From positions 1 to 34,968 of the forward strand of contig JAFYAC010000036.1 of NCBI GenBank assembly GCA_017540905.1: a stretch of 34,968 bases of DNA. Direction: 5' to 3'. The position numbers and the translations under genes were made by a program. Position 1 is the stretch's first letter. Every line of letters starts with the position of its first letter. Positions 24,154 through 31,153 of the stretch are shown piece after piece. This DNA comes from Kiritimatiellia bacterium. Lineage in GTDB: Bacteria; Verrucomicrobiota; Kiritimatiellia; CAIQIC01; Lenti-01. The notes below the pieces were generated by a model. That model did no database searches. It saw only the letters and a program-made list of their open reading frames with translations, and was not told the origin of the DNA.

Positions 24154-24900
24154 ATGGATTGCATCATGAGGATATTGGCAATCAACATCGGAAACAGCCG
24201 TGCGGCGGCGGGGTGGTACGAAGACGGGGAAATCGTGCGGGCGCGGCGCGGGGAAAAGCTGTCGGCGGCGATGCTCGGGGTGGGCGGGAAGGCGTCGCCG
24301 GACGCCATCGGCGTCGCGTCGGTGGTCCCGGCGCGCAACGCAGAGGTGCGGCGGGCGCTGAAGGAGCGGTGGCCGGGCGTCCCGCAACGGTGGGTGGGGC
24401 CGGAGTTGGAGCTGGGCATTCCGTTCGACCTCAAGGCGCCGGAGCAGACGGGGGCCGACCGCTACGCGGACGCGGTGGCGGCGGCGGAGCTGTACGGGAC
24501 GCCGGCCATCGCGTGCGATTTCGGGACGGCGACGACGTTCAACCTGGTGCTGCCGCGGCGGGGGTTCTGCGGCGGGGTCATCGCCCCCGGCTATGGAATG
24601 TGGTTCGACGCGCTCGGGCGGGGCGCGGCGCAGTTGCCGAGGTTGCGTCCGGGCGGCCTCGACGTGCCGACGGGGCGGAACACGGAGGAGGCGTTGCGGC
24701 TCGGCGCGCGGTGGGGGTACCGGGGGATGGTGACGGAAATCCTCTGGCAGCTGTCGAAGGCGTGCGGGAAGAAGTCGCCCTGCCTTGTCGCGACGGGCGG
24801 TTACGCGCCGGCGGTGCTGCGGGACGCGGGGTTCGAAATCGATTTGCAGCCGGACCTGACGCTGTGGGGCGTCGCGCGGATCGCGGAGCGCAACCTGTGA
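24154..24900 (+). CDS. coaX: Type III pantothenate kinase
   Basis: A 248-residue kinase of the ASKHA fold that phosphorylates pantothenate in the first step of coenzyme A synthesis. Motifs are INIGNS near the N-terminus, GADRYADAVAAAELYG, ACDFGTATTFN and GGVIAPGYGMWFDAL. The first motif normally reads DxGNT; here Asn replaces the Asp. The ATG at 24154 has GGAGG five bases upstream; ATG 24166 would give the most family-like start (MRILAINIGNS) but leaves 17 bases to that site. The stop overlaps the GTG of the next gene as GTGA, so coaX, oppD-like and rimO form a coupled set. Confidence 0.88.
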   Translation: MDCIMRILAINIGNSRAAAGWYEDGEIVRARRGEKLSAAMLGVGGKASPDAIGVASVVPARNAEVRRALKERWPGVPQRWVGPELELGIPFDLKAPEQTGADRYADAVAAAELYGTPAIACDFGTATTFNLVLPRRGFCGGVIAPGYGMWFDALGRGAAQLPRLRPGGLDVPTGRNTEEALRLGARWGYRGMVTEILWQLSKACGKKSPCLVATGGYAPAVLRDAGFEIDLQPDLTLWGVARIAERNL

Positions 24901-25898
24901 CGGAAGGACTGGCCCAACCGTTGCTGGAGGTCCGCGACCTCGCGGTGGGGTTCCGCCGCGACGGCACGGGGCCGGTGGTGCGCGCGGTCGACGGCGTGTC
25001 GTTCACCCTACATGCGGGCGAGACGCTGGGGCTGGTAGGCGAGTCGGGATGCGGAAAGAGCGTGACGGCGCTGTCGCTGCTGCGCCTGCTGCCGAGCCCG
25101 CCGTCGGTGCGCGAGGCGGGGGAGGCGCTGTGGCGCGGCTGCGATTTGCTTTCGATGCCGGTGGAGGAACTGCGGCGCGTGCGGGGAGGGAAGATCGGCA
25201 TGGTGTTCCAGGAGCCGATGAGCGCGCTCTCGCCGCTGCACCGCATCGGCGACCAGCTCGCGGAGGCGGCGCGGCTGCATCTGGACGTCGGCAAGCGCGA
25301 GGCGCGCGCGTTGGCGCTCGACTGGTTGCGCAAGGTGGGGCTGCCGGACGTGGAGCAGAAGATGGACGACCTTCCCCACCAGCTCTCCGGCGGCATGCGC
25401 CAGCGGGTGATGCTGGCGATGGCGATGCTGCCGGAGCCGGAAATCCTGCTGGCGGACGAGCCGACGACGGCGCTGGACGTCACGGTGCAGGCGCAGGTGT
25501 TCGACCTGCTGGCGCGGCTGCGCGGCGGCCGCACGGCGGTTCTGCTGATCACCCACGACATGGGCGTGGTGTGGGAAGTGTGCGACCGGGTGCACGTGAT
25601 GTATGCCGGGCGGATCGTCGAACGCGGCCGCCGCAAAGACGTTTTTGCCCGCCCCGCCCACCCCTACACGCGCGGCCTGCTGGCCGCCATGCCGCGCCTC
25701 CACCGCCGGACCGGCCGCCTGCCGGACATCCCGGGCCACCCGCCCGCGCCTGGCGAATGGCCGTCCGGCTGCCGCTTCGCCCCGCGCTGCCCGCGCGCCA
25801 CCGACGCCTGCCGCGCCGCCGCGCCGGACTGGCGCACGGCCGCCGGCGAGGGCCACGACGCGGCCTGCATCCACCCCCACGAGGAACCCCAGCCATGA
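24897..25898 (+). CDS. oppD: Oligopeptide/dipeptide ABC transporter ATP-binding protein (OppD/DppD type)
   Basis: A 333-residue ATPase. It shows Walker A GESGCGKS, the Q-loop MVFQEPMSALSPLH, signature LSGGMRQRV, Walker B ILLADEPTTALD and the H-loop LLITHDMGVV. The C-terminal oligo_HPY region (YTRGLLAAMPRL) ends with the cysteine-rich CRFAPRCPRATDAC segment typical of peptide and nickel importers. The GTG at 24897 is set by the GTGA overlap with coaX. No OppF, permease or binding protein is adjacent, so it must pair with a transporter encoded elsewhere. Its stop overlaps the rimO start as ATGA. Confidence 0.9.
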   Translation: MTEGLAQPLLEVRDLAVGFRRDGTGPVVRAVDGVSFTLHAGETLGLVGESGCGKSVTALSLLRLLPSPPSVREAGEALWRGCDLLSMPVEELRRVRGGKIGMVFQEPMSALSPLHRIGDQLAEAARLHLDVGKREARALALDWLRKVGLPDVEQKMDDLPHQLSGGMRQRVMLAMAMLPEPEILLADEPTTALDVTVQAQVFDLLARLRGGRTAVLLITHDMGVVWEVCDRVHVMYAGRIVERGRRKDVFARPAHPYTRGLLAAMPRLHRRTGRLPDIPGHPPAPGEWPSGCRFAPRCPRATDACRAAAPDWRTAAGEGHDAACIHPHEEPQP

Positions 25899-27334
25899 CC
25901 AAAAAGACATCCGCCGCCGCCGGCACCCCGCCCCTCTTCTCCCTCGTCAACCTCGGATGCCCGAAAAACACGGTGGATTCCGAAGGGCTGCTGGCCGCCA
26001 TGTCGCTCGCCGGCTTCGCGTGCGTCGGCGACCCGCTCGAATCCGACGTCTGCATCGTCAACACCTGCGGCTTCCTCGACGCGTCCCGGCGCGAGGCGCG
26101 GGACACCCTCGAGTCGATCGCCCGCGCCCGCGGCGACGCCGGCCGTCCCCTGATCGTCGCGACCGGATGCGCCGTCGAGCGGCTCGGCGGCGACCCGTCG
26201 CTCGAGGCGGCCGGCTTCCTCGACGCGGCCGACCTCCGCGCCGGCTTCGCCGACTACCCGCGCCTGCCCGAGATCTGCCTCGGTCTCCTCCGCGCCCGCC
26301 GCCCCGCCGGCTACGCCGGGCCGCGCCGCCTCCCGAAAACCTACCTCGACTGGCTCTCCCGCCCGCGCCTCCTGGCCGGGCCGCCCTGGAGCGCCTACCT
26401 CAAGCTCGGCGAAGGCTGCTCCAACTGCTGCGCCTACTGCTCCATCCCGCTCGTCCGCGGCCGCCGCGCCAGCCGCCCCGCGCGCGCCATCCTCGACGAA
26501 GCCCGCCAGCTGCTCGCCGGGGGCGTGCGCGAAATCACCCTCATCGCGCAGGACACCACCGCCTGGGGCCTCGACGCCATGCCGCCGCCGTACGAGGAAG
26601 GCGCCGCCGCCTGGCGCGCCCCGAAGAAATCCCCCTTCGCGGGACTGCTCCGCGGCCTGCTGGCGGAGCTCCCCGCGCGCGGCGCCTGGCTGCGGGTCCT
26701 CTACGCCCACCCGCGCCACCTCGATACCGAAATCCTCGACGTCCTCTCCTCCGACCCGCGCATCTGCCCCTACCTCGACCTGCCGCTCCAGCACGCCGAC
26801 GACCGCATGCTCCGGCTGATGGGGCGCGGCTACGGGCGGGCCCGCGTCGACGGGCTGCTGGCCGACTTGCGGTCCCGCTGGCCCACGCTGGCCCTGCGCA
26901 GCACCTTCATCGTCGGCCATCCCGGCGAAACCCCGTCCGCGTGGAAGAACCTCCTGCAGTTCGTCGAAAGTGGCGCCATCGACTACCTCGGCGTGTTCGC
27001 CTGGTCGCCGGAGCCCGGCACCCGTTCCGTCGCGCTGCGCGAGCGCCGCGTGCCCCCCGCGGTGGCCGAAGAACGCCGCCGGGAGCTCATGCTGGCCCAG
27101 AAGAAAGTCTCCCGCCGACTCCTCCGCGCCCGCGTCGGGCTCGCAACCGAATTTTTGCCCGAGAGCTGGCAGGACGGCACCTGGCGCGGTCGCACCCCCT
27201 GGCAGGCGCCCGACGGCATCGACGGGCAGACCCTCGTCTCCGCGCCCCGCACGGCCTTCCGTCCCGGCCGCATCGCCCCCGTGCGCGTCACCGCCTCCAC
27301 CACGTACGACCTGAAGGCGGCCCCGCTTGCCTGA
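25895..27334 (+). CDS. rimO: Ribosomal protein S12 methylthiotransferase
   Basis: A 479-residue radical SAM methylthiotransferase that modifies an aspartate of ribosomal protein S12. The N-terminal UPF0004 domain has its three cysteines (LGCPKN, NTCGF, TGCAVER). The radical SAM cluster motif CxxxCxxC is present as CSNCCAYC. The C-terminal TRAM-like region (~410-479) is visible. LGCPKN and LVNLGCPKNTVDSE are characteristic of RimO rather than MiaB. The ATG overlaps the preceding stop (ATGA). The length is slightly above the usual ~440 because of an insert after the radical SAM motif (PPPYEEGAAAWRAPKKSP). Confidence 0.93.
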   Translation: MTKKTSAAAGTPPLFSLVNLGCPKNTVDSEGLLAAMSLAGFACVGDPLESDVCIVNTCGFLDASRREARDTLESIARARGDAGRPLIVATGCAVERLGGDPSLEAAGFLDAADLRAGFADYPRLPEICLGLLRARRPAGYAGPRRLPKTYLDWLSRPRLLAGPPWSAYLKLGEGCSNCCAYCSIPLVRGRRASRPARAILDEARQLLAGGVREITLIAQDTTAWGLDAMPPPYEEGAAAWRAPKKSPFAGLLRGLLAELPARGAWLRVLYAHPRHLDTEILDVLSSDPRICPYLDLPLQHADDRMLRLMGRGYGRARVDGLLADLRSRWPTLALRSTFIVGHPGETPSAWKNLLQFVESGAIDYLGVFAWSPEPGTRSVALRERRVPPAVAEERRRELMLAQKKVSRRLLRARVGLATEFLPESWQDGTWRGRTPWQAPDGIDGQTLVSAPRTAFRPGRIAPVRVTASTTYDLKAAPLA

Positions 27335-27455
27335 GGTGCCGCGCGCGGCCGGCCCCGGCGTTTCTTGTGCTGGAAACGGCGGTCTCTTTTTGCCATACTC
27401 CGCCGCATGACATTCCCCCGAGCCAGCTCCATCCCGCGCCGGAACGCGCCGTCCC

Positions 27456-28244
27456 ATGCCCTACGCTGAATTCCACCGCTGGATTCTCTCCGCCGTGCTG
27501 GTGATGGCCCGGATCGGGGCGGCCTTCTCCATCTGCCCGGCCCTGACCGATTCGATGATCCCGGGCGTCGCCCGGCGCGCGGCGACGTTCTCGTTCGCGC
27601 TGCTGGCGGTCCCGTTCGCGAAGGCGGGGATGCCGCCGGGGGAACCCAACCTGTGGCTGTTGGCGTTCCTGGCGGTCAAGGAGGCGATGATCGGGTTCCT
27701 GGTGGGGTTCTTCGCGGCCATCCCGTTCTGGATCGCCGAAAACGTCGGCAACCTCATCGACAACCAGCGCGGCGCGACGATGGGCGAGGTCTATTCCCCG
27801 CTCAACGGCTCGCAGGTGTCCACCACCGGCATTTTCTTCACGCAGATCGTCTCGACGGTCTTTTTCGTCGGCGGCGCCGTGTTCATCTTCCTGGGCGCCC
27901 TCTACGAAAGCTTCGCCCTCTGGCCCGTCTTCGGCGCCTGGCCGTCCTTCGCGCCCAACGCCCCGACCAACATGCTGGGCGCGCTCGACGCGATGTTGCG
28001 CACCACGGTCGTCATCGCCGCGCCGGTCATCATCGTGATGTTCCTGGCGACCATCGGCCTGGGCCTGGTGAACCGCACCGCGCCGCAGCTGAACGTGTTC
28101 TTCCTCTCGATGCCGGTCAAGAGCGCGCTCGGCGTGGCCATGCTCATCGTCTACCTGCCGTTCATCATGGACATGCTGATGTACACCAAGGAATCCGCCA
28201 TCCTGGGTCCCGTCCGGCTCCTGCTGGTGAACGGTCCGCCATAG
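27456..28244 (+). CDS. sctT: Type III secretion export apparatus protein SctT
   Basis: A 262-residue membrane protein of the FliR/SctT family, with about six hydrophobic segments. The stretch IDNQRGATMGEVYSPLNGSQ followed by VSTTGIFFTQ, and the later LGLVNRTAPQLNVFFLSMPV, fit SctT (YscT/EscT/SpaR) better than flagellar FliR. SctT is part of the inner-membrane export gate with SctR, SctS and SctU. None of those partners is in the window; the upstream neighbour is rimO (121 bases away), and the downstream neighbour is the B12 operon. So the gene is separated from the rest of its system, if that exists in this genome. Confidence 0.85.
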   Translation: MPYAEFHRWILSAVLVMARIGAAFSICPALTDSMIPGVARRAATFSFALLAVPFAKAGMPPGEPNLWLLAFLAVKEAMIGFLVGFFAAIPFWIAENVGNLIDNQRGATMGEVYSPLNGSQVSTTGIFFTQIVSTVFFVGGAVFIFLGALYESFALWPVFGAWPSFAPNAPTNMLGALDAMLRTTVVIAAPVIIVMFLATIGLGLVNRTAPQLNVFFLSMPVKSALGVAMLIVYLPFIMDMLMYTKESAILGPVRLLLVNGPP

Positions 28245-28296
28245 GGCGGTTCAGGAAACGGCGTGTCCTCTCCCTTCTGTGGATGCCGGAAAACGG

Positions 28297-28325
28297 TTGA
28301 AACAGCGCGGGGGCGGGGATAGGAT
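28297..28325 (+). promoter_or_regulatory. Promoter of the cobalamin operon
   Basis: TTGAAA (28297-28302) and TAGGAT (28320-28325) are 17 bases apart, just before the riboswitch. Transcription would start near 28332. Confidence 0.6.
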
Positions 28326-28345
28326 TCGGGGCTCAAACCACGGCG

Positions 28346-28522
28346 GAGAGGTTCCGCCCCGGGGCAAACGGAATCCCGTGCGAATCGGGAGCTGTTGCGC
28401 AACTGTGAGCTTCCGCATGTCCCGGCCACTGCGCCACCCTGCGGCGGGGTTGTTCCGGCTTCCACGCGGCGGGGGAAGGCCCGGCCGGGTCCTACAGGAG
28501 GTCAGCCAGAAGACGTGCCGCG
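28346..28522 (+). promoter_or_regulatory. Cobalamin riboswitch
   Basis: The conserved order of the B12 aptamer is present: GAGGTTCC, GGGGCAAACGGAAT, CCCGTGCGAATCGGGAGCTG, GCGCAACTGTGAG, GCCACTG at 28426-28432, GGGGGAAGGC, and the B12 box AGGTCAGCCAGAAGACGTGCC region at 28499-28519. It senses adenosyl- or methylcobalamin and usually shuts off expression when the vitamin is plentiful. After it, CGGGT-CCGA-ACCCG (28543-28556) and GCGAC-GGTG-GTCGC (28564-28577) form small hairpins, the second directly before the AAAGGA ribosome site at 28578-28583. That layout suggests control of translation initiation, because no T-rich terminator is present. Confidence 0.93.
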
Positions 28523-28590
28523 GGGAAGGGCAGCCGGACAACCGGGTCCGAACCCGCCCCTCCGCGACGGTGGTCGCAAAGGAACGACAG

Positions 28591-30321
28591 ATGAAATCAT
28601 TCAAGGCAGGGCGCGCCGCGCGGGCGCGTCTGGCGGGTTGCGCCGCGGCCGCGGCGCTGGGACTCGCCGCGGGCGGCGCGGCGCGGGCGGAATTCACGTT
28701 CGACGACGTCCACTTCTGGGTCGGCGGGGGGACGAACCGGGCGGTGGTGGTCGTGGACTGGAACACGGACGGGGCTTCGCCGCTGGCGTGGGGGTACCGC
28801 TGGGACGGGGAGCCGGTACCGGCGCGGGTGGCCATCGAGGCGATCGCGCGCGAGGACAACCGGCTGGAGTACGCGAGCTCGGTCTCCCAGTGGGGGACGT
28901 CGGTGGACGGGTTCGGCTACGACCGGAGCGACGTCGCGGCGGTGTTCGATCTCGCGGCGGGCGCGGCCACCGACGCGGAGGCCCTCGTCGGCGTCTATGC
29001 CGGCACGCTCTACTGGGCGCAGTCGCCGGGCGCCGGCACGTCGTTCGAGGCGTGCGACTGGACGTACGGAAGCGGCGTGGACTACGACCTCCTGTCCGAC
29101 GGCGGATGGTACGCGCTCAAGCTGACGGACTGGCAGAGCGGCGAGTCGTCGGTCCCCGAAAGGACGCCCGCGGCGGCGGAGTCGCCCTACGCCTGGCGCG
29201 TCGCGGCGGCGGACGTGGCGGCGGACGGCGACTACGGCGACCCGGCGAACGCGCTCGGTGGGCCGGCGCGCACCGTTCCGGGGTGGGGCGAAATCCCGCC
29301 GACGACGGTCAATCCGGTATCGCCCGCGTGGGGGCCGGGGCGGCTCGTGACGCTGGCTTCGGCGGACGGCGACGCCGGCGGATCGATCACGGTGGAGTTC
29401 GACCACGGGGTGCTCGACGACCCGCGAAACCCGTTCGGGCTGGACTTCATCGTGTTCGGCAACGCGATGCACGCACTCGGCGGTGGCGCGTATTTCGACG
29501 GGGTTTCGGACCCCGCAGGGCTCGTCGTGGACACCGACACCATCGTGGCGGAGCGCGGCCTCGTGGAGGTGAGCGCGGACGGCGAGACGTGGTTCGCCTT
29601 CGCGGACGGCCCGTGGGCGGACGACTTCGCGCCGACGTTCGCGTACTGCTACGATCCGGAGAACCCCGACGCGTCGCTCTTCGACGGCAACCGCTGGTGG
29701 GGCGCGCCGGCGGACGCGACGCGTCCGGTGGACCCGGCGGCGGGGCCGGGCGATTTCAAGGGCCGCACGCTCGCCGACTACGCGCGCCTCTTCGACGGCT
29801 CCGCGGGCGGCACGGGGTTCGACATCTCGGGCTTCGACCTGCCGCGGGACGGGCTCGGGCGGAAGTACGTGCGGTTCGTGCGGATCACGTCGCTCGACCC
29901 GTTTGACACGACGGAGGTGGACGCGGTGGCGGATGTCGCGCCGGCGGTGTCCTTCCGCAACTGGGTCGATGCATGCATCCCGTTCGACCAGCGCCCCGGC
30001 TACGCGAAGACGAACGTCTGCGCGAACGGTTCGACGGCCGCCGTCAACGCCGCGCTCGGGCGCGCCCCGGACGCGAAAGGGCCCGCCACGGTGGCCATCG
30101 GCGGATTCGACCCGGCGACAGGCACGTTGGCCGCGCCCATTGCCCCCTACGCGAGCGACCTCGTGCGCCTGCAACGGGCCACCGACCTCGCGGCTGGTGC
30201 ATGGACCGCCGCCCTCCCGCTCTGGGCGGGCATCGACGAAGCCGGCCATCCGCAACTGCAAGTGCAAGGTGATACGGAAGAGGTGCCGACGGGATTCTTC
30301 CGTCTGGAGGTGGATGAATAG
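28591..30321 (+). CDS. Cobalamin-regulated secreted protein of unknown function
   Basis: A 576-residue protein with a signal peptide (basic start, then LAGCAAAAALGLAAGGAARA, cleavage near ARA|EF). Residues ~34-190 (FTFDDVHFWVGGGTNRAVVV, GYRW, DWTYGSGVDYDLLSDGGWYA) form one domain. Residues ~210-450 form a second, beta-rich one (ITVEFDHGVLDDPRN, FGLDFIVFGNA, VEVSADGETWFAF, RKYVRFVRIT), which looks like a surface or ligand-binding jelly-roll. The C-terminus ends FFRLEVDE. Similar proteins are known to me only as uncharacterised surface proteins. The riboswitch and the downstream BtuDCF genes suggest a role in capturing B12 outside the inner membrane; that role is inference. AAAGGA 7 bases before the ATG supports the start. 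The next gene overlaps by 8 bases. Confidence 0.8.
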   Translation: MKSFKAGRAARARLAGCAAAAALGLAAGGAARAEFTFDDVHFWVGGGTNRAVVVVDWNTDGASPLAWGYRWDGEPVPARVAIEAIAREDNRLEYASSVSQWGTSVDGFGYDRSDVAAVFDLAAGAATDAEALVGVYAGTLYWAQSPGAGTSFEACDWTYGSGVDYDLLSDGGWYALKLTDWQSGESSVPERTPAAAESPYAWRVAAADVAADGDYGDPANALGGPARTVPGWGEIPPTTVNPVSPAWGPGRLVTLASADGDAGGSITVEFDHGVLDDPRNPFGLDFIVFGNAMHALGGGAYFDGVSDPAGLVVDTDTIVAERGLVEVSADGETWFAFADGPWADDFAPTFAYCYDPENPDASLFDGNRWWGAPADATRPVDPAAGPGDFKGRTLADYARLFDGSAGGTGFDISGFDLPRDGLGRKYVRFVRITSLDPFDTTEVDAVADVAPAVSFRNWVDACIPFDQRPGYAKTNVCANGSTAAVNAALGRAPDAKGPATVAIGGFDPATGTLAAPIAPYASDLVRLQRATDLAAGAWTAALPLWAGIDEAGHPQLQVQGDTEEVPTGFFRLEVDE

Positions 30322-31153
30322 AGGAATTCCAGAGAGGGGTGGATTCCCCGTCTGGGAGGTGCGACATCCTGACGCGCCGCACAATGGCGCGGCTGAAAGC
30401 CGCACCTCCCGGAAAAGCCCTCGCGAGTGCGCCTTCACCCTCGTCGAGCTCCTCGCCGTCATCGCCCTCGTGGGCGTGCTGGCGGCGTTGCTCGTGCCGG
30501 CGCTGGAACAGGGCCGCGAGGCGGCGCGCGCCGCCGCATGCGCCACGAACCTGCGGCAGCTCGCCGCCGCCGCGCTTTCCTACGCGGCCGACCACGGCGG
30601 CGAGTTCCCGTGGGGGATGCGCACCGAGGGCGGCGAAACCGCGTGCTGGGACTTCACCACCGCCGGCGGCAAGCCGCGTCCGGGCGTGATCTGGGAACGC
30701 ATTCCCGAGTGCGCGAACGGCCGCGTCCTGCAGTGTCCGTCCTACGTCGGCGGCAACGCGAACTGGCGCGGCGACCCCTACACCGGCTACAACTACAACT
30801 GCAGCTACGTCGGCAAGGTCGAGGGCGACCCCGGCGACCGCGACCGCCCCGCGCTCCAGTCGCAGATCGAGGTCCCCGCGCGCACGGCGCTCTTCGGCGA
30901 CGGACAGTACGCGGGCGGCGCGAACAAATTCATGCGCGCGCCCGACCCCGACCGCGCCCACGACGGCTCCGGCAGCGGCCTCCGTTCGGCCGGCACCCAG
31001 GGCTTCCGCCACCGCGGGCGCACCAACGTCGCGTTCGCCGACGGCCACGTCGAATCCCTCTCCACCCCCTACCGGCGCGGCTCGGAGGGTTTCGTCTCCG
31101 ACGGCTGCGGCTTCCTCTCCCCCGACAACTCCCTCTACTCCCTCGCCAAATGA
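30314..31153 (+). CDS. Prepilin-like protein with H-x9-DG motif in the B12 operon
   Basis: A 279-residue protein. The type IV prepilin signature AFTLVELLAVIALVGVLAAL starts near residue 38 and includes the conserved Glu at position 5 after the Phe. The cleavage position is Ala|Phe rather than the usual Gly|Phe. The C-terminal RHRGRTNVAFADGHVESL carries the H-x9-DG motif of the pseudopilin group abundant in Planctomycetes and Lentisphaerae. The leader is unusually long (~37 residues) because it is encoded by a palindromic repeat (30354-30410). ATG 30314 overlaps the upstream gene; an in-frame GTG at 30359 would shorten the leader. Its stop overlaps the next start (ATGA). It is probably anchored in the inner membrane with the body in the periplasm. 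Confidence 0.8.
   Translation: MNRGIPERGGFPVWEVRHPDAPHNGAAESRTSRKSPRECAFTLVELLAVIALVGVLAALLVPALEQGREAARAAACATNLRQLAAAALSYAADHGGEFPWGMRTEGGETACWDFTTAGGKPRPGVIWERIPECANGRVLQCPSYVGGNANWRGDPYTGYNYNCSYVGKVEGDPGDRDRPALQSQIEVPARTALFGDGQYAGGANKFMRAPDPDRAHDGSGSGLRSAGTQGFRHRGRTNVAFADGHVESLSTPYRRGSEGFVSDGCGFLSPDNSLYSLAK
30354..30410. repeat. Palindromic repeat inside the prepilin leader
   Basis: GGGAGGTGCG (30354-30363) and CGCACCTCCC (30401-30410) are perfect arms. GCGCC and GGCGC pair inside. The core GGAGGTGCGACATC matches the dispersed 44-base element (3050-3093, 24021-24064) except for one base. The whole element is translated as part of the leader. Confidence 0.75.

Noticed and set aside
20767-24387. 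Minus-strand open frame continuing upstream of the dehydrogenase-acyltransferase fusion for another ~1200 residues
   Set aside because: This part lies out of frame over the molybdopterin, acetyltransferase and coaX genes and is Arg/Pro-rich. The real start is the ATG at 20766 coupled to the upstream stop.
27338-27349. GCCGCGCGCGGC after rimO as terminator
   Set aside because: A self-complementary word with no loop and no following T run.
28543-28556. T-arm-like hairpin suggesting a tRNA
   Set aside because: No acceptor, D or anticodon arms around it; it lies in the riboswitch expression platform.
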